From contig NZ_CAJXKQ010000007.1 of NCBI RefSeq assembly GCF_913055835.1, forward strand, positions 1 through 64,000: a DNA stretch of 64,000 nt, given 5' to 3'. The stretch is from an uncultured Marinobacter sp. GTDB taxonomy: Bacteria > Pseudomonadota > Gammaproteobacteria > Pseudomonadales > Oleiphilaceae. A program made the translations under genes and the position numbers. Below, in pieces: positions 42,499 to 50,964 of the stretch (position 1 is its first letter; each line of letters begins with the position of its first letter). The notes beneath the pieces were generated by a model. The model had not been told where the DNA came from. It saw only the letters and a program-made list of their open reading frames with translations, and did no database searches.

Positions 42499-43934
42499 CC
42501 GAGACTGCCGAGCGTACCGACCACCACATCGACGTGAAGGAATTTCATCCTCGCGTTCACGCGGCCATCCACAATCCCAAGATCCGCAAGAACTTCCGCA
42601 GTGCCATGGACGGGCTGATGTCCAAGCGCAGGAATGCCTTTGAGGGCTGGGATCTGGAGACCCTGCGGGATCTGGGCGCCAACATCCGTCTGAAGGCCCT
42701 GGCCAACCTGCCCGACTTACTCGAACAGCTTGAGCAGAAGCTCACGGAAAACGGCGTCAAGGTGCACTGGGCGGTGGACGGCGACGAGGCCTGCCGGATC
42801 GTGCGGGATATCTGCAAGGCCCGGAATGCAAAGACGGTAATCAAGGGCAAGTCCATGGTCTCCGAGGAAATGGAGCTCAACCATTACCTCGAGGGCGAAG
42901 GCATTGAGGCCCTAGAATCGGACCTGGGCGAGTACATTGTGCAATTGGCCGATGAGACGCCCTCGCACATCATCATGCCGGCCATTCACAAAAACACCGG
43001 TGAGATCTCCGAGCTGATGCATGAGAAAACCGGCACGGATCTCTCCAACGATGTTGAATACCTCACCGCCAGCGCCCGCCAGCAGCTGCGCGAAAAGTTC
43101 ATGAACGCGGATGTCGGCGTTTCCGGCGTCAACTTTGCGGTGGCGGAGACCGGCACGCTGTGTCTGGTGGAAAACGAGGGTAACGGCCGGATGACCACGA
43201 CGGTGCCAAAGTGCCACATCGCCGTAACCGGCATCGAGAAGGTGGTGCCGAGCATGGAGGACGTCTCTGCCCTGCTTGCCCTGCTGACCCGCTCTGCCAC
43301 CGGCCAGCACATCACCACTTACTTCAATATGATTTCCGGCCCGCGCAAGGCCGAAGAGCTGGACGGGCCGGAGGAAGTTCATCTGGTGCTGGTGGATAAC
43401 GGCCGCTCGTCCATCTACCAGGACGACGAGCTGCTGGACACCCTGCGCTGCATCCGCTGCGGCGCCTGCATGAACCACTGCCCGGTATACACACGGGTGG
43501 GCGGCCATGCCTACGGCACCACCTATCCGGGCCCCATCGGCAAGATCCTGATGCCGCACCTGATTGGCCTGGACGAGGGCCGGCATCTGCCCAGCGCCTC
43601 CAGCCTGTGTGGCGCCTGCGGCGAGGTCTGCCCGGTGAAGATTCCGATTCCGGATCTGTTAGTGCGGCTGCGCCAGGAATCGGTGGATGGTGACAAACTG
43701 CACCCCGCCAAGGTGCGTGGTCATGGTGCCAAACGCAGCTCCATGGAAGCGATGATCTGGAAGGGTTGGGCCTGGATGCACGCCAGCCCTGGCATCTACC
43801 GTTTCGGCACCGGTGTCGCCAGCAAATTCAGGGCATTACAACCCTCGAAAGCCGGCGCCTGGACCGATTACCGCACGGCCCCGAAGCTGGCGGCCAAAAC
43901 CCTGCACCAGCGGATGAAGGAGCGTGGCCAATGA
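42495..43934 (+). CDS. lutB: L-lactate utilization protein LutB (Fe-S subunit)
   Basis: 479 residues. The N-terminal LUD domain (KTVIKGKSMVSEEMELNHYL, VSGVNFAVAETGTLCLVENE) precedes a ferredoxin-type pair of [4Fe-4S] motifs (CIRCGACMNHCPV and CGACGEVCPV) near residue 320-375. It relays electrons between the catalytic part and LutA. ATGA overlaps join it to lutA and lutC, ensuring balanced synthesis. Confidence 0.93.
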   Translation: MTETAERTDHHIDVKEFHPRVHAAIHNPKIRKNFRSAMDGLMSKRRNAFEGWDLETLRDLGANIRLKALANLPDLLEQLEQKLTENGVKVHWAVDGDEACRIVRDICKARNAKTVIKGKSMVSEEMELNHYLEGEGIEALESDLGEYIVQLADETPSHIIMPAIHKNTGEISELMHEKTGTDLSNDVEYLTASARQQLREKFMNADVGVSGVNFAVAETGTLCLVENEGNGRMTTTVPKCHIAVTGIEKVVPSMEDVSALLALLTRSATGQHITTYFNMISGPRKAEELDGPEEVHLVLVDNGRSSIYQDDELLDTLRCIRCGACMNHCPVYTRVGGHAYGTTYPGPIGKILMPHLIGLDEGRHLPSASSLCGACGEVCPVKIPIPDLLVRLRQESVDGDKLHPAKVRGHGAKRSSMEAMIWKGWAWMHASPGIYRFGTGVASKFRALQPSKAGAWTDYRTAPKLAAKTLHQRMKERGQ

Positions 43935-44584
43935 GTTCCCGGGAAACGATTCTTCAGCGTTTGCGCAACCGCACGGGGGGCGAACTGACGGTACCCGAGT
44001 GTGATTTTTCGGTGCTTGCACGGCCGGACTGGCCCACCAATGAGCGCATTGAGCGATTCGAGAAGATGATCGAGTCCGTACACGGCGAGGTGCATCACGT
44101 TAGCGAGGAGAGCTGGATGGACCGCCTCGCTGAGGTGCTGAATACCCGCGGTGCGCGAAACCTGCTGGTACCAAAGCAGCACGAGATCGGCCAGGCCCTG
44201 CGCGGCGCCGGCCGGGACGATCTGCCGGAGCTGCTGATCTACGACGAGCCCATCGAGAGCTGGCAGGCCCACCTGTTCAACGAAGTGGATGCCAGCATTA
44301 CGTCTACCCGCGGTGGTATTGCCGAAACCGGATCTCTGATCCTGTGGCCAAACAATGATGAGCCAAGACTTATGAGCCTGGTGCCACCAGTGCACATTGC
44401 CATCCTCAAGGCCTCGGAGCTCTATACCACCTTCCACGAAGCCATGAAGGCCCAGAACTGGGCCGCTGGCATGCCGACCAATGCCCTGCTAATCTCTGGC
44501 CCTTCCAAAACCGCCGACATCGAGCAAACTCTGGCTTACGGTGTTCACGGTCCCAAAGAGCTGATTGTGTTGATTATTGAATGA
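43931..44584 (+). CDS. lutC: L-lactate utilization protein LutC
   Basis: 217 residues from ATG 43931, overlapping lutB by 4 nt. It is a LUD-domain protein (ASITSTRGGIAETGSLILWP, RLMSLVPPVHIAI, ISGPSKTADIEQTLAYGVHG). It is the third LutABC subunit. Its TGA overlaps the ATG of the following DMT transporter gene. Confidence 0.92.
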   Translation: MSSRETILQRLRNRTGGELTVPECDFSVLARPDWPTNERIERFEKMIESVHGEVHHVSEESWMDRLAEVLNTRGARNLLVPKQHEIGQALRGAGRDDLPELLIYDEPIESWQAHLFNEVDASITSTRGGIAETGSLILWPNNDEPRLMSLVPPVHIAILKASELYTTFHEAMKAQNWAAGMPTNALLISGPSKTADIEQTLAYGVHGPKELIVLIIE

Positions 44585-45534
44585 TCCAAGGCGCCCTGTT
44601 GATCGCCCTGGCTGCCCTGCTATGGGCGACCACGGGCATTGTTGCGAAATTTCTGTTTACCGGTACCGGGCTTCAGGCCATTACCCTGGGCTTTTTGAGG
44701 CTGGCGGTGGCGTTGCCGTTTTTCTGGCTGCTGATGCGGCGGGAGCAGGTTCGCCTTGAGCGCGCCAGCCCAGGCGCCAAAGTGCCCGGCAGTTCGCTAA
44801 GGAGCCTCACCCGCAAGACCCTGGTTCCGCTGGCGGCGCTTGGCCTGTTCCAGGCGTTTTACCAGGGCAGCTACCTTCTCGCCGTGGACCTCACCGGCGC
44901 CGGCATTGCCACTCTCATTGCGCTCTGCCTGCCACCGGTACTGGTGGCCATTCTGGCGGCGCCCCTGTTGGGAGAGAAACCCGGTCTGTTGACCGTTCTC
45001 TCTTTGTTTGCCGCCATTGCCGGCACCGCCATGCTGGTGCTCAGCGATATGGACACCACAGGCACCCTTCGGCTCGCCGGCATTCTGGTAGCGCTACTGG
45101 CCGCCTGCGTGTACACCGGCTTCACGCTCACCAGCCGCTACAGCTCCGCCGGCACGCCGGTGTTCACTACGGCATTTATCTGCTTCTTTACGGCGGCGCT
45201 GATTCTGTTTCCGGTGGTAGCCCTGTCTGGCGGATTCGAGGGGCTGGAAACCCTCAACTTCGGGCACTGGCTGATGGTGGTCTATGTGGGGGTGGTGCCA
45301 ACCTGCATTGGCTACGTGTGTTTCTTCACGGGCATGAAAACAACACCGGCCACGCTTTCGAGCATTATCGTGACTCTGGAACCGCTGTTTGTAGCGCTGC
45401 TGGCCTGGGTGTTCCTGGAGGAGATTCTGGGGCCGATCGGAATTGCTGGGGCGCTGATTCTGACCGCAGCGGTGGTGGTGGCCTCCCGCTACGGCCGCAA
45501 ACCCGCCGCCGGCCAGGAGGCCGGTGCGGAGTAA
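44581..45534 (+). CDS. EamA/DMT-family transporter coupled to lutABC
   Basis: 317 residues with ten predicted transmembrane helices in two EamA repeats (first LLWATTGIVAKFLF; second TSRYSSAGTPVFTTAF). DMT proteins are usually exporters of amino acids or other metabolites. The ATGA overlap with lutC means it is made together with the lactate enzymes. No LldP or LctP permease is present, so a role in lactate or pyruvate movement is conceivable, but no DMT member is known to me for that. Confidence 0.85.
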   Translation: MIQGALLIALAALLWATTGIVAKFLFTGTGLQAITLGFLRLAVALPFFWLLMRREQVRLERASPGAKVPGSSLRSLTRKTLVPLAALGLFQAFYQGSYLLAVDLTGAGIATLIALCLPPVLVAILAAPLLGEKPGLLTVLSLFAAIAGTAMLVLSDMDTTGTLRLAGILVALLAACVYTGFTLTSRYSSAGTPVFTTAFICFFTAALILFPVVALSGGFEGLETLNFGHWLMVVYVGVVPTCIGYVCFFTGMKTTPATLSSIIVTLEPLFVALLAWVFLEEILGPIGIAGALILTAAVVVASRYGRKPAAGQEAGAE

Positions 45535-45540
45535 GAAGGA

Positions 45541-46089
45541 TCAAGCCTCCTTGCGTTGCTTCTCGAGCATGTCTGGCTGCAGGATTTCAATCCAGTAACC
45601 GTCGGGGTCCTTAATAAAAGCCAGGCCTTTCATCTTGCCGTCGTCCGGCTTCTTGACGAATTCCACACCCAGCTTTTCCAGGCGGTCGCAGGCGGCGTAC
45701 ACATCTGGTACCGCTACGCCAATGTGGCCAAAGCCCTGGGGCTCGTCGTTACCGTTGTGGTAACCAAAGTCGTTGTCGTCTTCGGTACCCCAGTTGTGGG
45801 TCAGCTCAAGCATGGCTTCGCGGCCGAAGGTGTAGGTGGTGCGGTGGGCGTCATCCTGCGGCACCAGGCCGGCCTGGCGATCATCCAGATAACCCAGGAA
45901 ATACAGGGTGAACTTCATTTCCGGGAAGTCCAGTTTGCGAACCAGGCGCATGCCCATCACTCGGGTGTAGAAGTCCATGGAGCGCTCGGGTTCCTTGATG
46001 CGCATCATGGTCTGATTGAAGACGTAACCTTCGGTTTCGGGAACGGGTTCTTCGTGTAGGCCGGGGGCCTTTTCGAAATGCTTGGGCAT
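45541..46089 (-). CDS. gloA: Lactoylglutathione lyase (glyoxalase I)
   Basis: 182 residues, the longer eukaryote/Pseudomonas-like form. Metal and glutathione segments are visible: [28 protein letters not shown] start ([11 protein letters not shown]), [22 protein letters not shown] and [13 protein letters not shown]. It converts the methylglyoxal-glutathione adduct to S-lactoylglutathione, which ends as D-lactate. It converges on the lut operon with 6 nt between stops. The link to lactate use may be incidental, as LutABC acts on the L isomer. Confidence 0.92.
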   Translation of the reverse strand: MPKHFEKAPGLHEEPVPETEGYVFNQTMMRIKEPERSMDFYTRVMGMRLVRKLDFPEMKFTLYFLGYLDDRQAGLVPQDDAHRTTYTFGREAMLELTHNWGTEDDNDFGYHNGNDEPQGFGHIGVAVPDVYAACDRLEKLGVEFVKKPDDGKMKGLAFIKDPDGYWIEILQPDMLEKQRKEA

Positions 46090-46162
46090 TTTGGTTTTCC
46101 CTTTTTTCCGTGGAGTTCAAACCATATACCTGTGTGCGTTTCAGGGGGATTTCAAGGGCGCG

Positions 46163-46202
46163 AAAAAAGACCCCGGGGCCAGAGACTAACCTGCGGGGTC
46201 TT
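46163..46202 (-). terminator. Rho-independent terminator for alkB
   Basis: On the minus strand, stem AAGACCCCG/CGGGGTCTT is followed by six T's. It lies about 240 nt after the alkB stop. Confidence 0.75.
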
Positions 46203-46301
46203 GAGGGCCGGTTTTTTACGCCGGCGTTTCTTCAGAGACGCTCTGAAGACTGGGGGCCTGTGGAATTAGGCCGATCTGAACTTAGGGGACTGGCGGTGCC
46301 A

Positions 46302-46377
46302 TGAGGGTGCTATTTCTTTCGGGAAGCCAAACTCGCTTTGCTCAGACAGTCGTTTCCCTGCAGAAATAGCACCCTCA
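46302..46377. repeat. Private-stem palindrome, element 3 (different core)
   Basis: A 16-bp perfect stem TGAGGGTGCTATTTCT with its complement (46302-46317, 46362-46377), extended by GGCGG/CCGCC across a 5x5 internal loop. The 44-nt loop holds its own GGGAA/TTCCC pairing and the core ACTCGCTTTGCTCAGACAGT. That core is unrelated to elements 1, 2 and 4. Confidence 0.75.
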
Positions 46378-46445
46378 CACCCCCGCCGATTCGACTTTGT
46401 TGCCGGCATCCCGTTTGGGCCGCTTGAGAGTTTTGCCCGCCGACT

Positions 46446-47582
46446 CTATGCAAGTTGGTGTTCTTCTCCTTTGTAATAGGCCTCTACTCTTGGGTTCATT
46501 ACTCGCCGCCAGAGTGGGGGGAACATTGCCAGGACGATCATTGCGGAGTAGCCGGCCGGGAGTTGGGGGGCTACGTCGTGGTGGCGGAGGATCTGGTAGC
46601 GGCGTTTTGCCCAGGCGTGGTGGTCGCTGTGGCGTTGTAGGTGGAACAGGAAGACGTTGGTTAGGAAGTAGTTGCTGTTCCAGCTGTGTTCAGGGCCGGT
46701 GCGTTCGTAGCGGCCGTTTTCGAGTTTTCTCCTGTGCAGGCCGTAGTGTTCGAGGTAGTTGACGATTTCCAGCAGGGTGAAGGCGATGAAGCTCTGGCCC
46801 AGGAAGAAGACGGCGCCGAGCCAGCCGAAGGCGAGTGTAAATCCTGCAAGTACGAGAGCGCTGATGCTGTACCACCAGATCAGTTCGTTGTGCCGGCTAA
46901 CAACCTTGTGGCCTTTGCGTTGCAGGCGCTCGGCTTCCAGTTTCCAGGCGTTGAGGAAGTTGCGTACGTAGGCCTGGGGCAGGAAGTTGTAGAGAGACTG
47001 GTTGTAACGGGATGAGGAGGCGTCTTCGGGGGTGGAGACGTGTACGTGGTGGCCACGGAGGTGTTCGACTTTGAAGCCGGCGTAGCAGACCAGTGACAGC
47101 AGGAAGCCGCCGGCCCGGGTTTCGAGTTTGTCGTCTTTGTGGATGAGTTCGTGGGCGACGTTGATGCCGAGGCCGCCGACGATGCCAATGGAGACGATCC
47201 AGCCAATACTCCCTACCAGGCTGAAGGTGCCGGAAGCCAGTTCCAGCATGCTCCAGACCAGCAAGGCCGCGAAGCCGGCAACCCAGCCTAGCGTTATCGC
47301 TTTATAGAACCGTTCGCCGACCATTCGTGGCACGTCGGTTTCTTCGTCCGGGTTCAGGGAATCCTTGCCCAGGAGCATGTCCAGGACCGGAATGATCCCG
47401 AAGACAACGACGGGCACACCCCAGGAGAACAGGTTTACCAGGTCGGTTGCGTGGCCGGCGGCCAGTAGCAGAGGCGGCAGTGCCAGGGGGACCATGGCTA
47501 TCAGGTAGCTGTACTTCTTCAGGGTTAGCAATATTCGCCGGCGTGTAGCCTCGCGATCGACCGATAACTGGGTTGTGCTCAT
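46446..47582 (-). CDS. alkB: Alkane 1-monooxygenase (AlkB)
   Basis: 378 residues with about six transmembrane helices and the histidine boxes of integral-membrane di-iron alkane hydroxylases: AHELIHK, EHLRGHHVHV and LQRHSDHHAW, plus the conserved NYLEHYGLHR. It oxidises medium-chain n-alkanes to 1-alkanols at the inner membrane, using rubredoxin for electrons; no rubredoxin gene is adjacent. A GGAGAGAG site precedes the ATG. It is divergent from a GntR regulator, with two palindromes between them. Confidence 0.92.
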   Translation of the reverse strand: MSTTQLSVDREATRRRILLTLKKYSYLIAMVPLALPPLLLAAGHATDLVNLFSWGVPVVVFGIIPVLDMLLGKDSLNPDEETDVPRMVGERFYKAITLGWVAGFAALLVWSMLELASGTFSLVGSIGWIVSIGIVGGLGINVAHELIHKDDKLETRAGGFLLSLVCYAGFKVEHLRGHHVHVSTPEDASSSRYNQSLYNFLPQAYVRNFLNAWKLEAERLQRKGHKVVSRHNELIWWYSISALVLAGFTLAFGWLGAVFFLGQSFIAFTLLEIVNYLEHYGLHRRKLENGRYERTGPEHSWNSNYFLTNVFLFHLQRHSDHHAWAKRRYQILRHHDVAPQLPAGYSAMIVLAMFPPLWRRVMNPRVEAYYKGEEHQLA

Positions 47583-47643
47583 TGGGCTCTCTCCATCGAA
47601 TGCGTTTTGGTGAAACTCTGATCATCTGTTGTTTTTTTGCATT

Positions 47644-47656
47644 ATTGTCCTACAAT
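47644..47656. promoter_or_regulatory. Palindrome ATTGTCCTACAAT in the alkB/gntR divergent region
   Basis: 5-bp arms with a 3-nt centre, a GntR-like operator layout. On the minus strand it overlaps a -10-like AATAAT upstream of alkB. Confidence 0.4.
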
Positions 47657-47690
47657 ACATCAGTCGTCAATGAATCGAGAGGAGTTTTTT

Positions 47691-47702
47691 TGACAATTGT
47701 CA
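47691..47702. promoter_or_regulatory. Perfect 12-bp palindrome TGACAATTGTCA
   Basis: A second symmetric site in the same divergent promoter region, 35 bases from the first. It shares ACAAT/ATTGT with it. Confidence 0.4.
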
Positions 47703-47835
47703 GGAACCCCCGGCGGATCAAGGCGTTGTGGCTGCCAGACTCAGAGGCTGTGATAAACTCATGCGCACACTTTCCCACCCCGGACGGATCACCGCAGCAG
47801 CCGGCCGGTTTTTACGACCTGTTCAGAGAGCCTTT

Positions 47836-48495
47836 ATGGATTTTCAGGTGCCCAACACTCTGGCCGAGCAGATTGCCAACTACCTGGCCGAGCGGATCAT
47901 GACCGGGCAGATTCGACCCGGTGAGCGGATTCAGGAAGCTACACTGGCCGGTGAATTGAAGGTCAGTCGTGCGTCGGTGAAGGAAGCCCTGTACACCCTG
48001 GAGCGCTGGCATCTGGTGGAGATCACGCCGCGCAAGGGGGCTTCGGCAACCCGGCTGGACGCGGCCCACGCATCCGAGCTTTACGATGTGTATATGCACT
48101 TGTTGATGATGATGGCGGTGCGCTTGTGCGAGCGCTGGCAGGAGGGTGATAAGCCGCTGTTGCTTGGGGCGGTGAGCAAGGCTGTTGAAAAGACCAACGA
48201 TGGCTCTGCCGACATAGCCGGTGTGGTTGAGGCGAGTTTTGATGTGATGGATGCCTGTTGTGAGGTGGTGGGGAATCCTTATCTCACGGAGGCTTTGTCG
48301 AATTTCAAGCCGGCGGTCAGTCGGGCCTATTATCTGAGCGCGGATCGGTATCGGCGGGATCTGGCGCAGACCAGTGAGTTTTTTGCCAATCTGCCGCAGG
48401 CGGTGCTGGCACGGGATTCTGATAAGGCGCAGGCGTTGATTCGGGACTTTGCGGAGCACCAGAAGTCTCTCATTCAGCAGGCTTTGGCTTCGTAG
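47836..48495 (+). CDS. GntR-family (FCD) regulator divergent from alkB
   Basis: 219 residues from ATG 47836 (AGAGAG just upstream). In-frame starts at 47728 and 47761 would add up to 36 residues that are not GntR-like. The winged helix (NTLAEQIANYLAERIMTGQI, LKVSRASVKEALYTLERWHLVE) precedes a helical FCD-type domain (ELYDVYMHLLMMMAV, AEHQKSLIQQAL). The ligand is unknown. Divergence from alkB with palindromes between suggests control of alkane oxidation, which is inferred. Confidence 0.8.
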   Translation: MDFQVPNTLAEQIANYLAERIMTGQIRPGERIQEATLAGELKVSRASVKEALYTLERWHLVEITPRKGASATRLDAAHASELYDVYMHLLMMMAVRLCERWQEGDKPLLLGAVSKAVEKTNDGSADIAGVVEASFDVMDACCEVVGNPYLTEALSNFKPAVSRAYYLSADRYRRDLAQTSEFFANLPQAVLARDSDKAQALIRDFAEHQKSLIQQALAS

Positions 48496-48817
48496 TCCAA
48501 GTATCGCCCTTCAACTTTTGGTGCATGCAAATCGGTCGGGAGGTCCTCCCAAAACACGCTGTGAATACGTCCATGTACGCTTGGCTCCGCCATCCCTGGC
48601 TCCGCACAGTTTTGGGAGGACCTCCCGCCCGCTTTGCTCCATCCTCTCCAGTGACCTCCCTGTGACAGGGCTCACAGATCTTTCTCCCTCTCCCGCTTAT
48701 CGTAACAGTCTGTAACAAACCAAAGTTTTTGCTGCATAGGTTGTGCTGTCCCCCTGCGGCCCGGGTAGTGCTTAACGCTCCCCGCTAAAAACAATAAACC
48801 AGACTTTTGGGGCCACC
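48496..48817. other. Non-coding stretch with private-stem palindrome 4
   Basis: 322 bases between the GntR and FilA-like genes. The palindrome fills 91 of them. The rest probably includes the promoter of the FilA-like gene; no other gene was seen. Confidence 0.6.
48537..48627. repeat. Private-stem palindrome, element 4
   Basis: A 19-bp perfect stem (48537-48555 with 48609-48627; arm CGGGAGGTCCTCCCAAAAC) around a 53-nt loop. The reverse of the loop begins TGTG, carries GGATG, CAAGC and CATGGA, and ends TTCACAGCGT. Aligned this way it is recognisably related to the loops of elements 1 and 2. Confidence 0.8.
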
Positions 48818-49840
48818 ATGACTCAGTCACTAGCCTGTCGTCGAAACACCACGTCTTCCGCTCTCTCGCTGTGGGTGCTTGCGCTCTCCCTTCCATTGCC
48901 AGCTATGGCGGAGTTCCGGCCGCTGGATGATGGAGCGCTGTCTGGTGTAACCGGTCAGGCGGGTGTGACGATTGAGCTGGAGACCAAGCTCAGCATTGAT
49001 CGGTTCAGCTGGATTGATGAGGGTTCGTTGAATGTGAACGGGCTGAGGTTATCCGGGAAGGACGATACGGTACTGGATAACATGAAACTGACCATTGATA
49101 TTGCCGGCGATGGGGAGGTGCTGGAGCACGGATTTTCGGAGATTGCCCGGCGAGCCGATGCGGATTTGTTGGACCTGAATGATCCGGATGTGGCCGATGC
49201 TCAGGCGAAGTATTCCGTCGCGGGCTCTTTTGGCAAGCAGTTCGAGAGTGGCGATCTGGTGATGCACCTGGGTGCGACGGATTATGGTGATCCGAGCAGC
49301 CTGGATGATTATCTGCAGGCAGTGGATTTTGAGCTGGCGGTGGACAGTGTGACCACCTCAGGTAGCGAGGGCTCGGCCACGCTGTTCTCAGATATCCTGC
49401 TGCAGGGGCATATCGGGCCCACAGATCTTGTGATTACCAACGAAGGAACCGCTACTCGCACACTGGCCAACGGCAACGAGGTGTCCGGCTCTGAACTGCA
49501 ACTGGATACCCATTTCGAGATTACCAACGGTAGCCTGAACTGGGATGCGGCGGATGTGATTCTGCTGTTCAACTTTGCCGCGGTTGGTATTGAGGGCTTG
49601 CAGATTCATAACCGGCGGGGCGATGACACGCTGGGGCATTTCGGTATGGCAAGTGCCACCGCAAAACTGTCCCGGGGCACGAGTGCCGCCTCAGGCAACG
49701 AAGGGCTTTCGGTGCATGATGTTGAGTTCCGGGCGGATATTGATATGCCGGTCTTCAAGGTTGGCGGCACCAGCATTGGCAGCGTTCAGTTCACGGACTT
49801 TGCCATCACTAACACCACCATGATGGTGTATGGCCACTAG
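48818..49840 (+). CDS. Exported FilA-like (DUF6160-type) protein
   Basis: 340 residues. A signal peptide (LSLWVLALSLPLPAMAE) is followed at once by FRPLDDGALSGVTGQAGVTI, the signature found at the mature N-terminus of FilA-like proteins encoded with putative pilus/filament systems. The rest is beta-rich with repeated short strands (GSLNVNGLRLSGKDD, DVEFRADIDMPVFKVGG). It is probably a surface or periplasmic structural protein. None of the other fil genes are adjacent. Confidence 0.72.
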   Translation: MTQSLACRRNTTSSALSLWVLALSLPLPAMAEFRPLDDGALSGVTGQAGVTIELETKLSIDRFSWIDEGSLNVNGLRLSGKDDTVLDNMKLTIDIAGDGEVLEHGFSEIARRADADLLDLNDPDVADAQAKYSVAGSFGKQFESGDLVMHLGATDYGDPSSLDDYLQAVDFELAVDSVTTSGSEGSATLFSDILLQGHIGPTDLVITNEGTATRTLANGNEVSGSELQLDTHFEITNGSLNWDAADVILLFNFAAVGIEGLQIHNRRGDDTLGHFGMASATAKLSRGTSAASGNEGLSVHDVEFRADIDMPVFKVGGTSIGSVQFTDFAITNTTMMVYGH

Positions 49841-49905
49841 CCGGACACTGGACACCGACCACACCCTACCCTGTAAACTGCCCGTCTCACTCTGACGGGC
49901 AGCCC

Positions 49906-50964
49906 ATGACTGACTCCACGGACATCCACTATTCGAAGCGCGCCTCGGGAAAAAGGCTGGCAATGTTCAGTCTGCTGTTTCTGGCGCTCACTGCTGCCGG
50001 GCTGTATGCCGTTTACGATCTGTTTGCCGAACGCACTATTACCTTCGATACCAGGCTGATCGCGCCGGGCACGCTTTTATCGGTGGCGGGCCTGTTGCTG
50101 GTTTATTTTACTTCGGATGGCCTTCGGCTATATTTCACCCTGAGAGCCTTGGGACACCGGCTTCCCCTGCCGGCTATGGTCCGTCTCGTGTTTATCAATC
50201 TGTTCTTCTCCAACATCACGCCCATGGCTACCGGGGGCGGTTTCGCCCAGATCTGGTTTCTGAGCCACCATGGTGTGCCAGTGGGGCGGGCAACGGCCGC
50301 GACCACCATCCGGACGATCCTGGCGGTACTGTTTATTTTCTCGCTGACGCCGGTGTTCCTGCTCACACTCAGGCCCCTGGACGGCAATTCTATTACCGGC
50401 GATATCGGCACTGCGCTGGCCGTTCTGATTGTGCTGTACCTGGGCTTTTTCCTGGTGCTGCTGTTCCGGACCCGTTGGCTGATCGGCCCATTGACCCGTT
50501 TGTTGAGAGCAGCGCGCCGGTTTCACCTGATCAGTGAACGTCGCCACCAGCGTTGGCAGTTCAAGGCGCGCCGGGAGATGCTTCGGCTGTCGCGCAGTTT
50601 TGGCGATTATCTGCGGGGCGCGCCGGTGTTCGTCTGGTTGTCCGTCCTGTTCACCGCCATTTTTCTACTGAGTCTGTTCAGTTTCCCGGCGCTTTTGATG
50701 CACAGCCTGGACTACAGTGTTGACTATGTACTGTCGGTCGGTCTTCTGGTCGTAACGACCTTCGTTATGTATTTCTCACCCACACCCGGTGCGTCCGGTA
50801 TCTCGGAGGGTGTTTTCGGGAGTTTCTTCCGGGATATCCTCTCCGGAAACCATCTGATTCTGGTGATCGTCGGCTGGCGCCTGTTGACCATCTACCTGGG
50901 CATGATCATCGGTCTGGTGGTGCTGCAGAGGGAACTCGTTGCCAATCGCAGGAGAGCAGGATGA
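49906..50964 (+). CDS. Lysylphosphatidylglycerol synthase TM-region/flippase-like membrane protein
   Basis: 352 residues with about eight transmembrane helices and the UPF0104 signature: NITPMATGGGFAQIWFLSHH, SPTPGASGISEGVFGSFF. Members include flippase-like proteins that accompany glycolipid or polyprenyl-linked sugar synthesis. The ATGA overlap with the next gene, a membrane-bound glycosyltransferase, suggests that the two make and translocate a glycolipid. Confidence 0.82.
   Translation: MTDSTDIHYSKRASGKRLAMFSLLFLALTAAGLYAVYDLFAERTITFDTRLIAPGTLLSVAGLLLVYFTSDGLRLYFTLRALGHRLPLPAMVRLVFINLFFSNITPMATGGGFAQIWFLSHHGVPVGRATAATTIRTILAVLFIFSLTPVFLLTLRPLDGNSITGDIGTALAVLIVLYLGFFLVLLFRTRWLIGPLTRLLRAARRFHLISERRHQRWQFKARREMLRLSRSFGDYLRGAPVFVWLSVLFTAIFLLSLFSFPALLMHSLDYSVDYVLSVGLLVVTTFVMYFSPTPGASGISEGVFGSFFRDILSGNHLILVIVGWRLLTIYLGMIIGLVVLQRELVANRRRAG

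Larger units (their letters stand above)
46090..46445. other. Non-coding stretch with terminator and palindrome
   Basis: 356 bases between the alkB end and the gloA start. From right to left on the minus strand they hold private-stem palindrome 3, a 9-bp hairpin (TCTTCAGAG-ACG-CTCTGAAGA at 46229-46249) and the terminator at 46163-46202. No gene was recognised. Confidence 0.6.

Noticed and set aside
46229..46249. Perfect 9-bp hairpin TCTTCAGAG-ACG-CTCTGAAGA considered as a terminator
   Set aside because: No T-tract on either strand. The neighbouring stem at 46163-46202 with six T's is the better terminator for alkB.
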